This document shows positions 3,962 to 6,103 of a DNA stretch of 6,103 bases, in pieces (position 1 is the first letter of the stretch; each line of letters opens with the position of its first letter). The position numbers and the translations under genes are program-made. Origin of the DNA: Candidatus Zhuqueibacterota bacterium (GTDB lineage Bacteria; Zhuqueibacterota; Zhuqueibacteria; Residuimicrobiales; Residuimicrobiaceae); the NCBI GenBank assembly GCA_016934435.1, contig JAFGSU010000175.1, forward strand, positions 1 through 6,103, in the 5' to 3' direction. The notes below the pieces were generated by a model. The model was not told the DNA's origin. It ran no database searches and worked only from the letters and a program-made list of their open reading frames with translations.

Positions 3962-6103
3962 ATGAAACAGAATTTGACCATGAGAATAAGAACTTGTACA
4001 TTATGGCCCAATGATATTCGATATCAAACAGCGCTTTTTATTATTATCACGTTTCTTACAGCGGTTTTACCATTTGCCGGTGCACATCACCATGATGTTG
4101 CACGCCAGGCGCAAACCACCCTTCACATTCTGGCATTACGGGCTGAATTTCAGACCGACGATGTAGCCACTACCACCGGCGATGGCCGGTTTGACCTGTC
4201 GACCGGTTCCGACTATCATCTCGACCGCCCGCCGCATAACCGCCTTTATTTTCAGCAGCAACTGACGGCATTGCACAATTACTTTAGCCACATCTCGCGC
4301 GGCAAGGTGCGCATCACCGCGGACGTGTATCCGCTGGAGGATAATCAGGTCTATGTGCTGCCCAATGATATGGTTTACTACAGCGGCCGCGAGGACGAGC
4401 AACTCAAGCAAAAGGGTTGGGCTGAATTATTGCGGGATGCTCTACAGGTAGCGGCGGCGCAGGATGGCATCGATTTTGCCCAATACCAGTGCGTTGTGGT
4501 ATTCCATGCCGGTGTGGGTCAGGATTTTGCCTTTGATTTTGACACCACCCCCTACGATATTCAGTCCGTTTATATCGATTTTGGTACTTTGCAGTCGGGA
4601 TTGGCGCCGCAGGATACCGATTTCAAGGGCATCGAGGTGCCCGATTCTGTTTACATAACCGAAGGCATCATATTGCCGGAGACGCAGAACCAGGAGGGCT
4701 ATGATCTCGGCCTGCTCGGAAGCATGACCCTGATGATGGGCAGCCGCCTGGGCATGCCGAGTCTGTTCGACACCGAGAGCGGTCGCGCGGGCATCGGTCG
4801 CTGGGGACTGATGGATCAGGGTTCCTTCAATTTTCAGGGATTTGTCCCGGCAGAACCCAGCGCCTGGGAAAAAGTCTACATGGGATGGGAAACGCCCCTC
4901 ATCGTCCGTAACGGAGAGCAAATCCGTATCGGTTCTTCCTCGACCAAATCCGCCCCGCATATATTCAAAGTCCCGGTGACCGAGCACGAGTATTTTCTCA
5001 TCGAGAACCGTCAGAACGACATCAATGGCGATCGCATCACCATCGGCCGCGACGAGTACGGCAGAAAAGCCGAGTTCGATTCCACCGGCCGCGTGGTGGC
5101 GCCCGCCGATATCGGCGTGCTGACGCGTATCGATGAATATGATTACGGCCTGCCCGGCTCCGGTATCCTCATCTGGCATATCGATGAACAGGTGATACAG
5201 GCCGGCCTGGCCTCCAATACCGTCAATAATAACCGCGACCACCGTGGCGTTGATCTGGTGGAGTGCGACGGCGCCCAGGATATCGGCTATGTGTATGACT
5301 TATTTGATGCGGCCTACGGCGCCGAAAATGGGGATTACTGGGACGCTTACTGGCGCGGTAATGAATCGCATAAAATCGTCAATGCCTCCGAGGATGTTTC
5401 ATTTTCACCCGTTTCCATTCCGAACAGCCATACCTACACCGGCGCCAATAGCCATATTCGCATCGATACATTCAGCGAGCGCGACACCATCATGACGTTC
5501 AACGTTCATTCCGAATTCAATCAACCCGGATTCCCGCGCAGCATTGGTCACACATTTTCTGCGGGCGCGCTTTTGGCGACCTCCGCTCGGGATGGCCGCT
5601 CCGGTGTTCTGATTGGTGCAGCAAAGGATGGCGGCGTTTACGCTTATCTGGTGAACGGCGATCCCCTGTTTTCTGGAGGGCAACATTGGGTGGCGGCGGC
5701 GTCCGATTCCGTACGGCTGTCACCAGCGCTCGGCGACCTCGATGATGACGGCGTGGACGAGCTGGTGGTGGTGGATGCCGGCGGCGCCATATCGGGTTGG
5801 CGCATGGAGGATAAAGACGGAGACGCGATGCTCGATCTCTCGTTCCAGTATCAGCAAGCAATCCCTTTTTCAGCCGGTCCCATGATTTTGCGTTCGTCCA
5901 GTAGTAACGATCCGCTGATCATTCTGGGCGACGCCGATGGTCTGTGTTATTTATATGCTCCCTATTCATCGAGTCAGATTGCCTCTCTAAACCTGTCCGA
6001 AGCAGCCGTTTGCGGTCTGGCCGCCTGTTCGCAGGGCGATGTGGATTTTGTCGCTACCACCGAGGATGGCGGACTCTACGCCTGTCAGACGGAACCTGCC
6101 CTC
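3962..6103 (+). CDS. Secreted M6 (immune inhibitor A)-like pseudopeptidase with C-terminal FG-GAP/propeller repeats (3' end beyond window)
   Basis: 714 codons are open without a stop or frameshift to the window edge. A hydrophobic segment at 24-39 (ALFIIITFLTAVLPFA) followed by AGA|HHHD suggests a signal peptide with cleavage near residue 41. M6-family landmarks appear in order: NRLYFQQQLTALHNYFSHIS (93-112), the DFAQYQCVVVFHAGVGQDF block (171-189), LGMPSLFDTESG, GIGRWGLMDQGS and PSAWEKVYMGW (263-309), YFLIENRQ (344-351) and PGSGILIWHIDEQ (398-410). The zinc motif HExxHxxGxxD should fall at 257-267. Here it reads LMMGSRLGMPS, so both His, the Glu and the Asp are gone, and catalysis by the usual mechanism is not expected. 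From about 525 repeats begin, including the calcium-loop-like DLDDDGVDE (592-600) and IILGDADG, which suggest a propeller or surface-binding domain. In-frame TAA at 3953 bounds the start. ATG 3962 lacks a Shine-Dalgarno; ATG 3980 is an alternative. A type IX sorting domain, if any, lies beyond the window. Confidence 0.8.
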   Translation, partial: MKQNLTMRIRTCTLWPNDIRYQTALFIIITFLTAVLPFAGAHHHDVARQAQTTLHILALRAEFQTDDVATTTGDGRFDLSTGSDYHLDRPPHNRLYFQQQLTALHNYFSHISRGKVRITADVYPLEDNQVYVLPNDMVYYSGREDEQLKQKGWAELLRDALQVAAAQDGIDFAQYQCVVVFHAGVGQDFAFDFDTTPYDIQSVYIDFGTLQSGLAPQDTDFKGIEVPDSVYITEGIILPETQNQEGYDLGLLGSMTLMMGSRLGMPSLFDTESGRAGIGRWGLMDQGSFNFQGFVPAEPSAWEKVYMGWETPLIVRNGEQIRIGSSSTKSAPHIFKVPVTEHEYFLIENRQNDINGDRITIGRDEYGRKAEFDSTGRVVAPADIGVLTRIDEYDYGLPGSGILIWHIDEQVIQAGLASNTVNNNRDHRGVDLVECDGAQDIGYVYDLFDAAYGAENGDYWDAYWRGNESHKIVNASEDVSFSPVSIPNSHTYTGANSHIRIDTFSERDTIMTFNVHSEFNQPGFPRSIGHTFSAGALLATSARDGRSGVLIGAAKDGGVYAYLVNGDPLFSGGQHWVAAASDSVRLSPALGDLDDDGVDELVVVDAGGAISGWRMEDKDGDAMLDLSFQYQQAIPFSAGPMILRSSSSNDPLIILGDADGLCYLYAPYSSSQIASLNLSEAAVCGLAACSQGDVDFVATTEDGGLYACQTEPAL

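Noticed and set aside
4442..5242. A 266-codon open frame on the minus strand, Asp/Gly/His-rich.
   Set aside because: It lies wholly antisense to the M6-like coding frame, whose protein has clear family motifs. Its composition is what codon bias on the other strand produces, and no domain is recognisable.
3962..6103. The M6-like gene as an active metalloprotease or as a decayed pseudogene.
   Set aside because: The zinc and catalytic residues are absent, so standard activity is not supported. The uninterrupted frame and conserved flanking motifs argue against simple decay.

Overview
The window reads entirely on the + strand. It suggests a Gram-negative bacterium of the Fibrobacteres-Chlorobi-Bacteroidetes (FCB) superphylum or a related lineage of the KSB1/Calditrichota/Marinimicrobia type. 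This is an inference. It rests on a PorV/PorQ-family outer-membrane barrel, a very large secreted M6-peptidase-like protein with a C-terminal repeat region, and moderate-GC genes separated by AT-rich spacers. No species can be named from the sequence alone.

Positions 1-2098 hold a metabolic operon. It starts with the 3' end of accB (biotin carboxyl carrier protein, cut by the window edge). After 138 bp comes accC (biotin carboxylase), which uses a TTG start. Next is gcvH (lipoyl carrier protein of the glycine cleavage system), whose ATG overlaps the accC stop by 4 nt. AccC and AccB carry out the first half-reaction of acetyl-CoA carboxylase. GcvH is a second swinging-arm carrier, co-translated with AccC although no other glycine-cleavage gene is in view.

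Positions 2099-2783 form a long spacer without convincing genes. Its second half is strongly AT-rich and full of inverted repeats. The main elements are a 10-bp arm pair at 2570-2643 in a pseudoknot-like order with a second pair, then a 12-bp stem followed by a T-rich tract (2673-2736) that looks like an intrinsic terminator only about 45 bp before the next gene's ribosome binding site. Two promoter-like sequences are visible, one before and one overlapping this hairpin. The layout fits a regulated leader, a small RNA, or a terminator followed by a new promoter.

Positions 2784-3869 encode an exported PorV/PorQ-family barrel (361 aa), followed by a short terminator-like hairpin. From 3962 to the window end runs an uninterrupted 714-codon frame. 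It encodes a secreted M6 (immune inhibitor A)-like protein followed by FG-GAP/propeller-like repeats. It keeps most recognisable landmarks of the M6 fold, but every residue of the zinc/catalytic motif is replaced, so it appears to be a pseudopeptidase. The PorV-like barrel next to a large exported protein recalls type IX secretion. That link is inferred from neighbourhood, because no sorting domain is visible before the window ends.
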